From Mantamonas sphyraenae (taxonomy: Eukaryota; CRuMs; Mantamonadidae): a stretch of DNA of 64,000 nucleotides. The notes below the pieces were generated by a model that saw only the letters and a program-made list of their open reading frames with translations, did not search any database and had not been told where the DNA came from. The stretch spans positions 124,001 through 188,000 of the forward strand of contig JAPMXV010000045.1 of assembly GCA_026936335.1 (NCBI GenBank), written 5' to 3'. The position numbers were made by a program, and so were the translations under genes. Below are positions 33,374 to 43,366 of this stretch, piece after piece (the stretch's first letter is position 1; every line of letters begins with the position of its first letter).

Positions 33374-36300
33374 TCACTCATCCCCACCTCCACCCTCTTC
33401 AACCACCATCCCATGATCTTGTGGACCCTCGACCGCCTTCCTTCGTGACTTGAGTTTCTCCAGCACCAGCTTCTTTGCCGTTTCTTGCTTCTTCTTTTTG
33501 GGATTGCGGCTGGAGAACGACAGGGGCTCCTTGCCAAAAAGCCATAGATGCAGTTGCCTCACAAGGATCCCCTGTGCTCCTCTGACGTCCCTGTCGGAGA
33601 GGGGCGTGATTCCTCCGGCTTCGTGGGCCATGTGATACATCAGCGTGTGCTTGTTGTGGTGGTTGCGGCTGATGGCACAATGAGGGCAAGTCACAACCCT
33701 GTCCCATCTCGAGAGACTGAACCCATGCGGGTGTGCAATGCCACCTCCACAGATGCATGTACTGGAAGTCATCCACTCTGCCACGTCGGCCCAGATCATG
33801 TGTCTTGCGAAAGCGTGATGGATGCGTGTGCTGAGGGACAAACCTCCGTAGAACTTCGACTGCGCAAGGTAGATCATGTTGTGCAGGCCAAATTCGCCCA
33901 TCACGTTCCTCACGGACCTTACCGTGCGCAGAACATATCTCTCCAGCACATCACGCCCGTGTCGCCGCAACTGCCCGTACTTTTTCGGCTCGTCCTCCTT
34001 CATCACTTTGGCCAGTCGGTGCAGATGCATTTTTTCCCTGAGGTCCCGATGTGAGGGGAAGGGCAGTTTCCTTTGCCTCAATCTCCCCTGGTGCCAAAAG
34101 AAAACCACCAAGGTGTCACTGCCTCGGCCTATGTCGTTCACCAGAAACACTGTGTTCGCGATCAACCGTGTAGCCTCATCATGGTCTCTCACCGTAATCT
34201 GCTTCTTGAAGCGCACGTCGATGCGCCCGTTGCGCTTCGGCTTCCCCAGGTGCCGGAACCCGAGCTGCTGGCCAAGTGCGTCTTCAACCTCCTTGCCCAG
34301 CCCACACACGTGTGCCACGGTACACACAGTAACGAGCTTTTTCACCAGCTGTCGCTGTCGATCCTTGCTCCACTGGGAGTGGCTTTTGCTGCCTTGGTGT
34401 TGTGTCGCGTCTTGGTCATCACTCTCGTATCGTCGTTCCTTGGCCGCTTCCATCGGCTCGCTGCTCTCTCCCATGTCCACAATGTCTTCCTCGCCTGCGT
34501 CATCCAGTTTGGCCCGCTTGGTGTCCTGGAGCGATGGTGGCTGCGGCTGCAGCTCGTGTTCCTCGCTCTCGTCCTCGTCTTCCTCGCGTTTCTTCTTCTT
34601 CCCCTTGCCAACGTCCTCCTTGTCCTTGTTCTTGGTCTTGGCACGCATGGCTGCAGCCGCTCCGGACACCTCTTTCTTTCTCACCTCTTTCTCAGCCCTG
34701 TCAATTGCTGCCTCCAGAGACTTCAGTGGTCGCAACATTTCACACAAATCTGCACCCAATGTGCCACCTCCGACGGTGCTCGGGCGGTACACCACCAGAC
34801 GAATCGGACGCTCGTGTTGGATAGTGATGCCACCTCCCCACTGCTTCAGGGTGTTGGATTGCATGGAGTCCACCAAGGTAGGCCAGAGCAGCAAAAGCGG
34901 CAACAGTGCACGCGTCTCTGGGCCAATCACCTTGGCTCTTGGGTTGTTGTTCAGTGCCGGCAGGCGCCAGACCCTGGACTGTTCAAACTTCATGACGACC
35001 ATGAAGATGGCACTGTGTGTGCAAATGTCCTCCATCACCACATCATCCCATTTTTCCTCTGCTGCACCCTGCGTGCTTGCTTGCAAATCAACGTTGTGAT
35101 GCTTTGCCCAGCTGTTGAATAGAGGTGCCAGCCCCCCCTGCCAAAGGGTCCCGGTGATGGTGAAGGATTTCGACGTTGATGCGAAATGTCGCCCCGCCTG
35201 GGCGTATGCACGAATCTCCTCCGGCGTCACGTTCTCCTTTTCCGTCCTTTTCTTCTTCAGAAACTCGCGATACGTGTAGCGCTCGTCCAGGCCCTGAAGC
35301 ACATCCACGTACTCGATGTAGTCCGTCTTGTAGAGCGCACGAACGTGTGCGTTCCACTCCTCCCACGTTCGCCTTGCCTCACCGCGGCGCTCTAGCTTCT
35401 TCCACTCTTTCAAACCGCACCCCGTGAATGATACACCGGCCTTCTGCAATGCCCTCGTGGTACCCTTGATCGAGAAGCCCAGATGGGCAGAGACGGTCGC
35501 CGTTGCAACTTTCATCAGGTGCGCATGAGTTGGCTCCCCGTTGCTGTGCCGCCTGCAGTCCTCCATGACCTCGCCGAAACGTACCGCGACTTGGTGCTTG
35601 GTCATGTCAGCCCGCAGCTCACTTGTACACCATTGAACCACAGTTGCCAGAAGGTTCCCAGTCAACGCAGTGACGCCCTCTCTCAGCCAGGATGGGCGAA
35701 CGCTCTCTGCCGCTTTGCGTACAGCTTGTTCCGATGGCAGGACGCTGGTAGCACCACCTCCTGTGATGGCAGTGTTGATACCATCGACGACAACTCCCTT
35801 GACGTCGTCGAGGAACACGGCCAGATCGTCACCGAATCGCTGAAGCAGATCAGGCGGTCGCCTTGCTGGCACAGATGCCGTGTGGCTGTTTGCATGTGAT
35901 CTTTCGACCTCGTGTATCTCCTTGTGCCGCAACACCGTTGTCGGATCTCTTCCCACGTGTGCATCGAGCTCAACTTTCAGCTGCGTCACCCGGTGCAGCA
36001 GCTGCTGTACCACGAGGCTGTCCTCCTCTTCGTCGCCAGTGCCATCCAAGCTCTCACTCAGCTCCATTTCCTCACCGTCATTGGTGCTGTGTGAGTCCTG
36101 CTCGTCCTCCTCCGGGTCCAACAAAACGATGTCGTCCGCATCGCCTTCCTCCTGCTGTTGCGTGTCCATGTGGACTTCCATCGTTCTGAACACACGCCTA
36201 TTGTCCTCGCACAAGAACGCGTGAGGCGTGATATCGTGTGCACGTACTTTACGCGCTTCACCGTTCTCCTGCACCACGCGAATGCGCACAACTTCCTTCT

Positions 36301-38407
36301 CTTTCACGTGCTCTATCTCGCGCTTGCCTGGGATCTCCATGCTGGTGTTCCACTCAGACAGTGGGGCTGTAAAGTCGTACAACACGCCACGCGAAAGGAA
36401 ACAAGCCGCGTCTGCGAGGTGCTGCTTGATCAGTGCGTTGTCCCTCTGAAACGTGTCCCCTTCCAGCTGCATGTACTGCTCCACCGTCCACGCACCGTGT
36501 GGCTCCACACCATTCATGTCTTGCACCGTTTGCGCCTGCAGTAGAGCCAAATTCCGCTCTAGCTGCTTCCGTTTGCGCCCAACACACAGAAGCGCAGGTA
36601 CCTGCTCCGGGTTGTCCTTGAGCGTGGCGTAGATGGATCTGCGTTCCGCGGGTTTGAACGTCGGTGCAGTCATCCCCGCATACATCCCCGTGACCACGCT
36701 GCCGTGGAAGGCCCTGCCAATGTCCCGCCGCTGCATGGTCCGCATCCAAAATTTTGTGTGTCCCACGTCCTGGTCCACAACCTCGTCCACAACCTCCACC
36801 AACATCTCGTCGGCCTCCACCTCGTCCATCCCATCCAACATCTCCACCACCACAACCTCGCCCTCCTCTTCACCCCCCTCATCCGCCTCATTCTCTTCGT
36901 TCCTGGAATCCGCTTCCACACGTGTCCGTTCGTCCGTGTCCTCCACCACAACCACAACGCCTCCCTCCTCCTCTTCCTCCTCTTCCTCCTGCGTCTCAAC
37001 GGCGTCGATGTCGACGTCGGCCAGCTTGGCAAAAAGCCGTGGTTCCGTTACGTTGACCATGAAGAGATCCTGCTGGCAGCCCTTGCTGTACATCATTGTT
37101 TCGGCCTTTGCATTGGATGACACCATGGCAATGCAATGGGTGCTGCTCTGTAGCAGCTCGTCCAAGGAGATCAGGCGCTCTTCCGCCACAACACTCGTCA
37201 AAAACTCCAATCCCAAGGCAACTGCGGCCTCTCTCGCAGCAAGCACTTTTGCTTTCTTCTTGTGCTTTGCGTTTGGGTCCTGGAGCACAGAGGCGGTGAC
37301 ATGAGCCGTGAGGTCGGAACAGAACTGTTTCTGCTCGCCCACACAAACGTTGGTTCCGTTGCAGCGCTCCTCCAAGGAAGAGACTGTCCGCACAAAGCAG
37401 ACGGGCAGGTCCGATGCCTGCAAAATCTCTTCCAGCTGGTCTGCAAGGACTGTGCCCGTTTCGTTGAACACGAGGGGTGTGCTCACAGGACCTGAACGAT
37501 CGACGTGCTGAACTGCAAACACGTTGCAGTCCACCACGATGCCGTCGCAATCACAGACCTTGCTCTTGATGGTGTCCAGGTCTGCGGCGGTGTGTTGGGG
37601 TGTGTTGAAAATGTCTCGCGCCTTGGCCAATCCGCGCCTCTTCCCTTCAGTCGGCTGTTGCTTCAACTCGCTGGCCACATTGACAATCCCATCGTACGTT
37701 GCGAGTTGTTCTTCCACCATCGTACCCAAGGCTTCGATTAGGGCGTTCTTGTTCAACTTGGAGGGCACGAGAGATGCAAAGAATTCATGGCCAGCCACTT
37801 TCCGGCTACCACTTCTGCTTCCGCTGCTCGAGCTGGATGGCTTGGTCGTGTCTGACAAATTCGTCTCCTGTGCTCCCCAGTTTCTCTTGTATGCCACCAC
37901 CACTTCCATCAACGTCTCATTCTTGTTCTGGCTCAGTACGTGGGCAAAACCTTGCTGCGTGATTTCGTCAGCTGGCTGTTCGGCGTCGCCGTCTCCATGC
38001 ACGCTCATCAGCGCTTTAATGTCCTTGTGAACAAGGGAGTCCACTTTAAGCCGTTTCTTGCTCCACCTCAGGAACGTGGTTACGGTCACGGTCTCTGTGG
38101 CCCTCTTGGCAAGAGTCTCGACGCCACCCCGCAGACTCGTCGCCGCAGCGCACTTAAGAAGAGCCACCAGGGCTTCTTTGGTCAACTCCTGCACTTGCTC
38201 TTTGCTGACATATTGTACGCCGTCGTCTTCGTCGTCGTCGTCGTCTTCGTCGTTCGATCTGCCGGCTACACCAGTGGCATACTCGACAACAGGTGGTTCA
38301 GGCGGGTCTGTCGGCGTGGTGAAGACTAGATCGATGTGTCCGAGATCTTCTTGGGCACTCCGCAGCCGAGGAACCTGCTCAACAAGCTTCTGCAACTCGT
38401 CTTCCAT
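33374..38407 (-). CDS. Giant TnpB/Fanzor-like RuvC protein
   Basis: Single-exon, 1,677 residues; an in-frame stop lies 12 bp before the ATG, fixing the start. The last ~260 residues look like a TnpB/Fanzor nuclease core. RuvC-I candidate VFLVNDIGRGSDTLVVFF (Asp ~1425) is followed by a long helix, a strand IYLAQSKFYGG in the RuvC-II position (Gln ~1516 where Glu is expected), then EWMTSSTCICGG...VVTCPHC (zinc ribbon, Cys ~1551, 1553, 1574, 1577) and SDRDVRGAQGIL (RuvC-III Asp ~1607). The 91+91 spacing is close to ISDra2 TnpB (191, 278, 361). The N-terminal 1,400 residues are unrecognised, with acidic runs at 36.9 kb and a basic KNKDKEDVGKGKKKKRE stretch near 34.6 kb. A basic KNPKKKK-type tail follows the core. 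The ancestry call is by motif and spacing, not alignment. Confidence 0.6.
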   Translation of the reverse strand: MEDELQKLVEQVPRLRSAQEDLGHIDLVFTTPTDPPEPPVVEYATGVAGRSNDEDDDDDEDDGVQYVSKEQVQELTKEALVALLKCAAATSLRGGVETLAKRATETVTVTTFLRWSKKRLKVDSLVHKDIKALMSVHGDGDAEQPADEITQQGFAHVLSQNKNETLMEVVVAYKRNWGAQETNLSDTTKPSSSSSGSRSGSRKVAGHEFFASLVPSKLNKNALIEALGTMVEEQLATYDGIVNVASELKQQPTEGKRRGLAKARDIFNTPQHTAADLDTIKSKVCDCDGIVVDCNVFAVQHVDRSGPVSTPLVFNETGTVLADQLEEILQASDLPVCFVRTVSSLEERCNGTNVCVGEQKQFCSDLTAHVTASVLQDPNAKHKKKAKVLAAREAAVALGLEFLTSVVAEERLISLDELLQSSTHCIAMVSSNAKAETMMYSKGCQQDLFMVNVTEPRLFAKLADVDIDAVETQEEEEEEEEGGVVVVVEDTDERTRVEADSRNEENEADEGGEEEGEVVVVEMLDGMDEVEADEMLVEVVDEVVDQDVGHTKFWMRTMQRRDIGRAFHGSVVTGMYAGMTAPTFKPAERRSIYATLKDNPEQVPALLCVGRKRKQLERNLALLQAQTVQDMNGVEPHGAWTVEQYMQLEGDTFQRDNALIKQHLADAACFLSRGVLYDFTAPLSEWNTSMEIPGKREIEHVKEKEVVRIRVVQENGEARKVRAHDITPHAFLCEDNRRVFRTMEVHMDTQQQEEGDADDIVLLDPEEDEQDSHSTNDGEEMELSESLDGTGDEEEDSLVVQQLLHRVTQLKVELDAHVGRDPTTVLRHKEIHEVERSHANSHTASVPARRPPDLLQRFGDDLAVFLDDVKGVVVDGINTAITGGGATSVLPSEQAVRKAAESVRPSWLREGVTALTGNLLATVVQWCTSELRADMTKHQVAVRFGEVMEDCRRHSNGEPTHAHLMKVATATVSAHLGFSIKGTTRALQKAGVSFTGCGLKEWKKLERRGEARRTWEEWNAHVRALYKTDYIEYVDVLQGLDERYTYREFLKKKRTEKENVTPEEIRAYAQAGRHFASTSKSFTITGTLWQGGLAPLFNSWAKHHNVDLQASTQGAAEEKWDDVVMEDICTHSAIFMVVMKFEQSRVWRLPALNNNPRAKVIGPETRALLPLLLLWPTLVDSMQSNTLKQWGGGITIQHERPIRLVVYRPSTVGGGTLGADLCEMLRPLKSLEAAIDRAEKEVRKKEVSGAAAAMRAKTKNKDKEDVGKGKKKKREEDEDESEEHELQPQPPSLQDTKRAKLDDAGEEDIVDMGESSEPMEAAKERRYESDDQDATQHQGSKSHSQWSKDRQRQLVKKLVTVCTVAHVCGLGKEVEDALGQQLGFRHLGKPKRNGRIDVRFKKQITVRDHDEATRLIANTVFLVNDIGRGSDTLVVFFWHQGRLRQRKLPFPSHRDLREKMHLHRLAKVMKEDEPKKYGQLRRHGRDVLERYVLRTVRSVRNVMGEFGLHNMIYLAQSKFYGGLSLSTRIHHAFARHMIWADVAEWMTSSTCICGGGIAHPHGFSLSRWDRVVTCPHCAISRNHHNKHTLMYHMAHEAGGITPLSDRDVRGAQGILVRQLHLWLFGKEPLSFSSRNPKKKKQETAKKLVLEKLKSRRKAVEGPQDHGMVVEEGGGGDE

Positions 38408-39253
38408 GTGTTTGTTTTACTTGGTGGGATGCGGGGGAAACCGGCTCCGGATACCCACGTGTTTGGCCACAAGAGAACACGGGCAGTCTTTGCATACTGA
38501 ACATGGCCCATATTGGTGGACGACCATTCATTGCTGACCACCACGTCCTGACCCCGGGACTCCCTCTTGACAATGCTGCACGCGCCCGCCTCTTCAACGT
38601 CGCTCAACGTGACCATGGCCTCAGTCGTCGTTCCCATCGAGCAATCACTTCGTGGCGCACCTTGTTCACCTTGTCGTACACAGCGTCGACTACGATCACC
38701 TGGTCCCCCGCGGACAGAGTGCTCACAATCGTTTCCAACGTCACGCCCGGGAAGGGTCGGTGTTGGCATGTGTAGGCCCATCACGACCGCATGGACTCTC
38801 TCTTTTGCAAGCAAGCGGGTGCAAGACGCCTACGCACAGGCATTTTGCATTGAAATGTGCCGGCGCGAGATGCCTGTTGTTGATGTGCAGCAATTGATGC
38901 AACGCTCATCCGCGGTCTAAATATCCCCCTGGCGCCTCATACACCAAGAGTGTGGACATGGGGAAGCGCAAAAGGGAATAAATTTGCAACTTACGCCATG
39001 ATACAAGTGTCAACGGGGTTGCTGGTGCCCCTGTGACCCGCTAGAGGCTGTCCATGCCACCTATTGGCAGCGTGTCCATCGTGCACGTCACAACATCGCA
39101 TCCAATGGCGAGGCATGTCAAAAGCAACACTGACATCAGCTTTCCGGTTGAAAATACGGTTTGAATGATCGCTGGCGTTGATTTTGTTGGAGCGCGAGGG
39201 GCGCCAGGAGTGTGCACAGTGCCCTGACAACGACAATCAATACACAAGGACAG
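38408..39253. other. Long intergenic stretch between Fanzor-like and FolD genes
   Basis: About 850 bp, the longest gene-poor stretch of unique sequence in the window. Open frames here are short, lack splice support and have no recognisable motifs. It contains divergent promoters for the Fanzor-like gene (minus) and FolD (plus). I looked for terminal inverted repeats matching 33083-33373 and found none by eye. A small uncharacterised gene or decayed part of a mobile element could be hidden here. Confidence 0.4.
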
Positions 39254-40458
39254 ATGAGCAGCACTGAAGGGAAGAGCAACCTGATTGATGGCAAGGCCAT
39301 GGCACAGGAGATCCGCAAGGAGATTGCAGACATGGTGGAGGGCATGGAGGTGAAGCCTGGTCTGGCTGTGGTTCTTGTGGGGGAGCGGTGAGTGAGTGAG
39401 AGTGTGGGCGAGACGACTGTGCATACATTGTTCCTTCTCTCTCTCACACACACACACGTGCTGTTGTCTCCATGCTGCTCACACAGCAAGGACTCGCAGG
39501 TGTATGTGCGCATGAAGAAGCGTGCGGCAGAGGCAGCCGGATTCACGCACATCGATGTGTTGTTGCCCGACACCGTTTCCCAGGAGGTACGTTGGGAGGG
39601 AGGGAGGCAGGGAAGGAGGAGGCAGGGAGAACCTCCACAAAGGAGAACGGGGGCAATGGCATGCCGTCATTGTGAGACCCACCCACACATTGCAATGGAC
39701 AGCAGAGTGCGGGAGAGGGAAGAGGGCCACATGGACTCACCGGTCACCCTGCAATGCGTGTGTGTGCGTGTGTCATGCAAATCATCCAAACACAGGATCT
39801 GGAGGCAGAAGTGGACAAGCTGAATGCGGATGAGTCTGTGCACGGAATCCTTGTGCAGCTGCCGCTGCCGGATCACATTGACGAAAAGGCGGTGACGTCG
39901 CGCATCTCGGTGGAGAAGGACGTGGACGGATTCGACCCGCTGAACATTGGCAGCTTGGCACTGAAGGGTCACACGCCTCTGGCAGAGTCGTGCACACCCA
40001 AGGGCTGCATCGAGATGTTGAAGAGGAGCGGGGTCACGATTGAAGGGGCGCGGGCGGTGGTGATTGGCCGTTCCAACATTGTGGGCATCCCCGTGGCACT
40101 GATGCTCAACAACCTGAATGCCACGGTGACGATTTGCCATTCGAGGACAAAGGACATGGAGGAGATTGTGAAGCAGGCGGACATTGTGATTGCGGCGGTG
40201 GGCAAGGCCAACTATGTGCAGGGGGAGTGGATCAAGGAGGGCGCCACCGTGATTGATGTGGGCATCAACTCTGTCGATGACGACACAAAGAAGAACGGAT
40301 ACCGTCTGGTGGGCGACGTGGACTTTGAGAGTGCCAGCAAGGTTGCCGGGCTCATCACCCCGGTGCCAGGAGGCGTTGGCCCAATGACCATTGCCATGCT
40401 GCTCAAGAACACCCTCAACGCAGCACGTCGCCAACAGGGTTTGGAGCTGATGGACTAA
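39254..40458 (+). CDS. Methylenetetrahydrofolate dehydrogenase/cyclohydrolase (FolD/MTHFD2 type)
   Basis: Interconverts methylene-, methenyl- and 10-formyl-THF for one-carbon metabolism. Exons are 39254-39387, 39487-39586 and 39796-40458, about 298 residues, the size of bifunctional FolD. Motifs: [13 protein letters not shown] with the catalytic Lys, [41 protein letters not shown], the Rossmann [14 protein letters not shown], and [14 protein letters not shown]. No formyl-THF synthetase domain follows. The N-terminus [17 protein letters not shown] shows no clear presequence, so a cytosolic enzyme is likely. Both introns contain CA or GT runs. Confidence 0.93.
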
Positions 40459-40463
40459 GAGAG

Positions 40464-40495
<32 letters not shown>

Positions 40496-40631
40496 AGATT
40501 TGGTGTCAGTGTGATGTGTGTGTGTGCGGCGCGCAGCGCAATGCGCGATTCGAGGCAGAAGAAACGGCCGAAACCCACCCAGCTCTCTCTCTCGCTCCCC
40601 ACACCGTCACACACACACAACTGCAGCGCGA

Positions 40632-43271
40632 ATGAGCAGGCGGCAAGGCCAACGAACGTTGAGCAAATTGTCTTCGGATGTGGTGCAATCGGCGCTGCAG
40701 TCGAAGAAGGGCGTGAAAAAGACGCAAGCAAGAGTGTCGTTGAAGCAGGTGGATGTGCTGCACGACGACGACGACGACGACGCCGTGCTGCGTTCCCTGC
40801 AATCAGACCCAACCACCAGTCGCAACGGGTCGCCCGTGGGTGGCATGTACTCGCCGTGGGCGTCTCCGTTTGCCTCACCCTTTGGCAGCACAAGTGCCTC
40901 GCCCGTGGGCGGCGCCTCAGATGCAGGCACCGACAGCGAGGGTTCGTCCGGCGGAGCCGCCGTGCGAGGCACCATCGAGGCAGTCAACGCCAAATTGGGT
41001 GTTTTGAATCTGGACAAGCTGAACACAGAGGGACAGGAGGGCAGCAGCAGCAGCAGCAGCGGAGGCGGAGGCGGAGGCGGAGGCGGAGGCGGAAGTGTGT
41101 TGCAGCACCTGCACGCGCGGCACTCGCAGAGCCACAGCGAGCGTCTGTTGGCAGAACGGCAGATGGCGGCGTTTGAGGAGGAGCTGTTGAAGGAACGCAA
41201 GGGAGTGGTTCGGTTTGCAGTGCATCAGGAGGAGGCAACGGGCACAAACGACGAGGGCCAGTTTGTGTGCGACATCCAGTCGTTGTTCCTGGCGCTGGAC
41301 GTGGAGGGCAAGGGCACTGTGTCCCTGCGCTCCATCATCCGGGTGCTGCAACAGGCCGGCCTCAAGTGGATGAACGACCCACGTCTGTCCTCCCTGCGTT
41401 CGCGCATCCTGCACTTCAACTCGCTGGACACCGAGCTGAGCCCGCAGCAGTTTTCCGAGCTGATTGATCGCCAGTGGCTTTTTGCACGCGCGTTCACGGG
41501 CCACCTGGTCATTCCCAACATTGCCAGCTTTGCGCATACCCTGCAGGACATCTATGACAAGACAAAGGCTATGAAACTAGAGGGCGATGTGGCGCAATAC
41601 GTGAGTGCAGGCCCCCGGTTGCGTTGCGACCATGCAACGGCCGACCGTTTTGCTCTCCTTTTTCCTACGAAGCTGGCCCCAGGTGGCAAGGTTCCAACTC
41701 TCACACATTGCTCACATACACACAACACACGCGCGCGCACACATACACACACTCCATACACACACACACGCACACAGGTCAAGTCGCTGTCGACAAAGGA
41801 TCCGAGCAAGTTTGCGGTGAGCGTTTGCACGGTGGACGGGCAGCGCTTCTCGCTGGGCGATGCGGAAGAGCCGTTTTCGTTGCAGGCGTGCTTCACACCC
41901 TTCCTGTACTGTGCGGTGTTGGACCAGTTGGGACGGCGCAAAACACACAAACACGTGGGCCACGACCCGGCGCCGGCGGGGAAGCTGTTTGAACTGAACG
42001 CCAACCAGTTGCCGCACAATCCACTGATCAACAGCGGGGCACTGATGATGTGTTCCATGTACAAGCCACAACTGCGCACGAGCCAACGCTATTCGGACAT
42101 GGTGACGTTGCTTCAGAGGCTGGCGGGCAACAGCAAGATTGGGTTTGACAACGCCCTCTTTCTGGAGGAGTATGCCAACAACAGCCGAAGCTCCTGTCTG
42201 GCATACATGCTGGAGGAGGCAGGTGCGTTCCCACGTGGCACCGACATCAACAGCACGCTGGAGCTGTACTTTCAGTGCTGTGCGTTGGAGGTGTCGACGC
42301 CCGACGTGGCAGTGATGGCCGCGACGCTGGCCAATTCCGGCACCTGTCCGCTGACCAACACCAAGTTGTTCAAGAGCACCCACGTGCGCGACTGCCTGTC
42401 CATGATGCTGACGTGTGGGATGTACGACTACTCCGGGGAGTGGGCGTACAGCATTGGCATCCCGGCAAAGGCCGGTGCCTCTGGGTGTGTGTTTGTGGTG
42501 GTGCCCCGTGTGATGGGCATTTGCATTTATTCGCCCGTGCTGGTGTCGGAACGGGCCAACAGCGCACGTGCCGTGCAGTTCTGCGAGGGGCTGGTGGAAC
42601 AGTTCCAATTGCACCAGTACGACTCTGTGTTGTCGTCGTCCAACACGCTCAAGGTCGATCCCACAGTGACTGTGTACGAACGCACCCACTTCTACTCCAT
42701 GCAACTGCTCTTTGCCGCTCTGGAAGACGACGTCCCGGAAATGCGACGTCTCCTGTCCACCGGTGTCAACGTCAACTGCATTGATTACGACATGCGCACC
42801 CCGTTGCACAACGCCACCATGGCCGGCAACAAACGAGCCGTCAAGTTTCTGCTGCGACGTGGCGCCAACGCACTCGCCACCGATCGTTGGGGACGCACGC
42901 CGCTGGACGAGGCCCAGGATCACAACCAAAGTGTCATCCACACGCTGCTCAAGGAGCACGTGGACAGGTCCCAGGACAAGGACTCGCAACAGCGTGTCAT
43001 CAACAGTCGCAGCAACTCCATCAGCGGCCGTGGCATGGTGCCCTCCCTCAGCACAAGCGACTCCACCCTCTCTGCCATGGGCATCCGCGACCAGCACGAA
43101 CTCGACACATGGCATTACAAGCACAAAACAACCACGGCAGGTGACAGCAGCAGCAGCAGCAGCAGCAGTAGCAAGGCACAAGCGCGAGTTCAGGCTGCAT
43201 CCCACAGCAGCGCACGTCCCACCCCTCCGCGACAACTCGCACGCAACACATCCTACGGACGCCGTCGCAAC

Positions 43272-43321
<50 letters not shown>

Positions 43322-43334
43322 ACAAGAACAGTAG
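40632..43334 (+). CDS. Glutaminase-family protein with ankyrin repeats, catalytic residues missing
   Basis: Exons 40632-41600 and 41778-43334; the 177-bp intron is a multiple of three and starts GTGAGT. About 841 residues: Ser/Gly-rich N-terminus, the EF-hand-like helical domain seen in animal GLS (DIQSLFLALDVEGKGTVSLR), a serine-dependent glutaminase fold (AVSVCTVDGQRFSLGD, HNPLINSGAL, ALEVSTPDVAVMAATLANSG, CGMYDYSGEWAYSIGIPAKAG), two ankyrin repeats (DMRTPLHNATMAGNKRAVKFLL, DRWGRTPLDEA), and a CAG-encoded poly-Gln tail. In human GLS the nucleophile Ser286 and Lys289 lie in LQSCVKP; here the segment reads LQACFTP, giving Ala360 and Thr363. The Asn388 position also reads Ser. The Tyr and Asn335 positions remain. 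I therefore predict a non-hydrolysing glutaminase-like protein, perhaps regulatory. Confidence 0.88.
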
Positions 43335-43366
43335 GATGGGATGGGAATGCAGAATGATTCATGAAC

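Noticed and set aside
33374-38407. N-terminal IVVDCN strand (~37.53 kb) as the RuvC-I motif
   Set aside because: It lies over 1,100 residues from the zinc ribbon; the D-x-G at ~1425 has the right spacing instead. An unrelated N-terminal nuclease fold cannot be excluded but was not supported.
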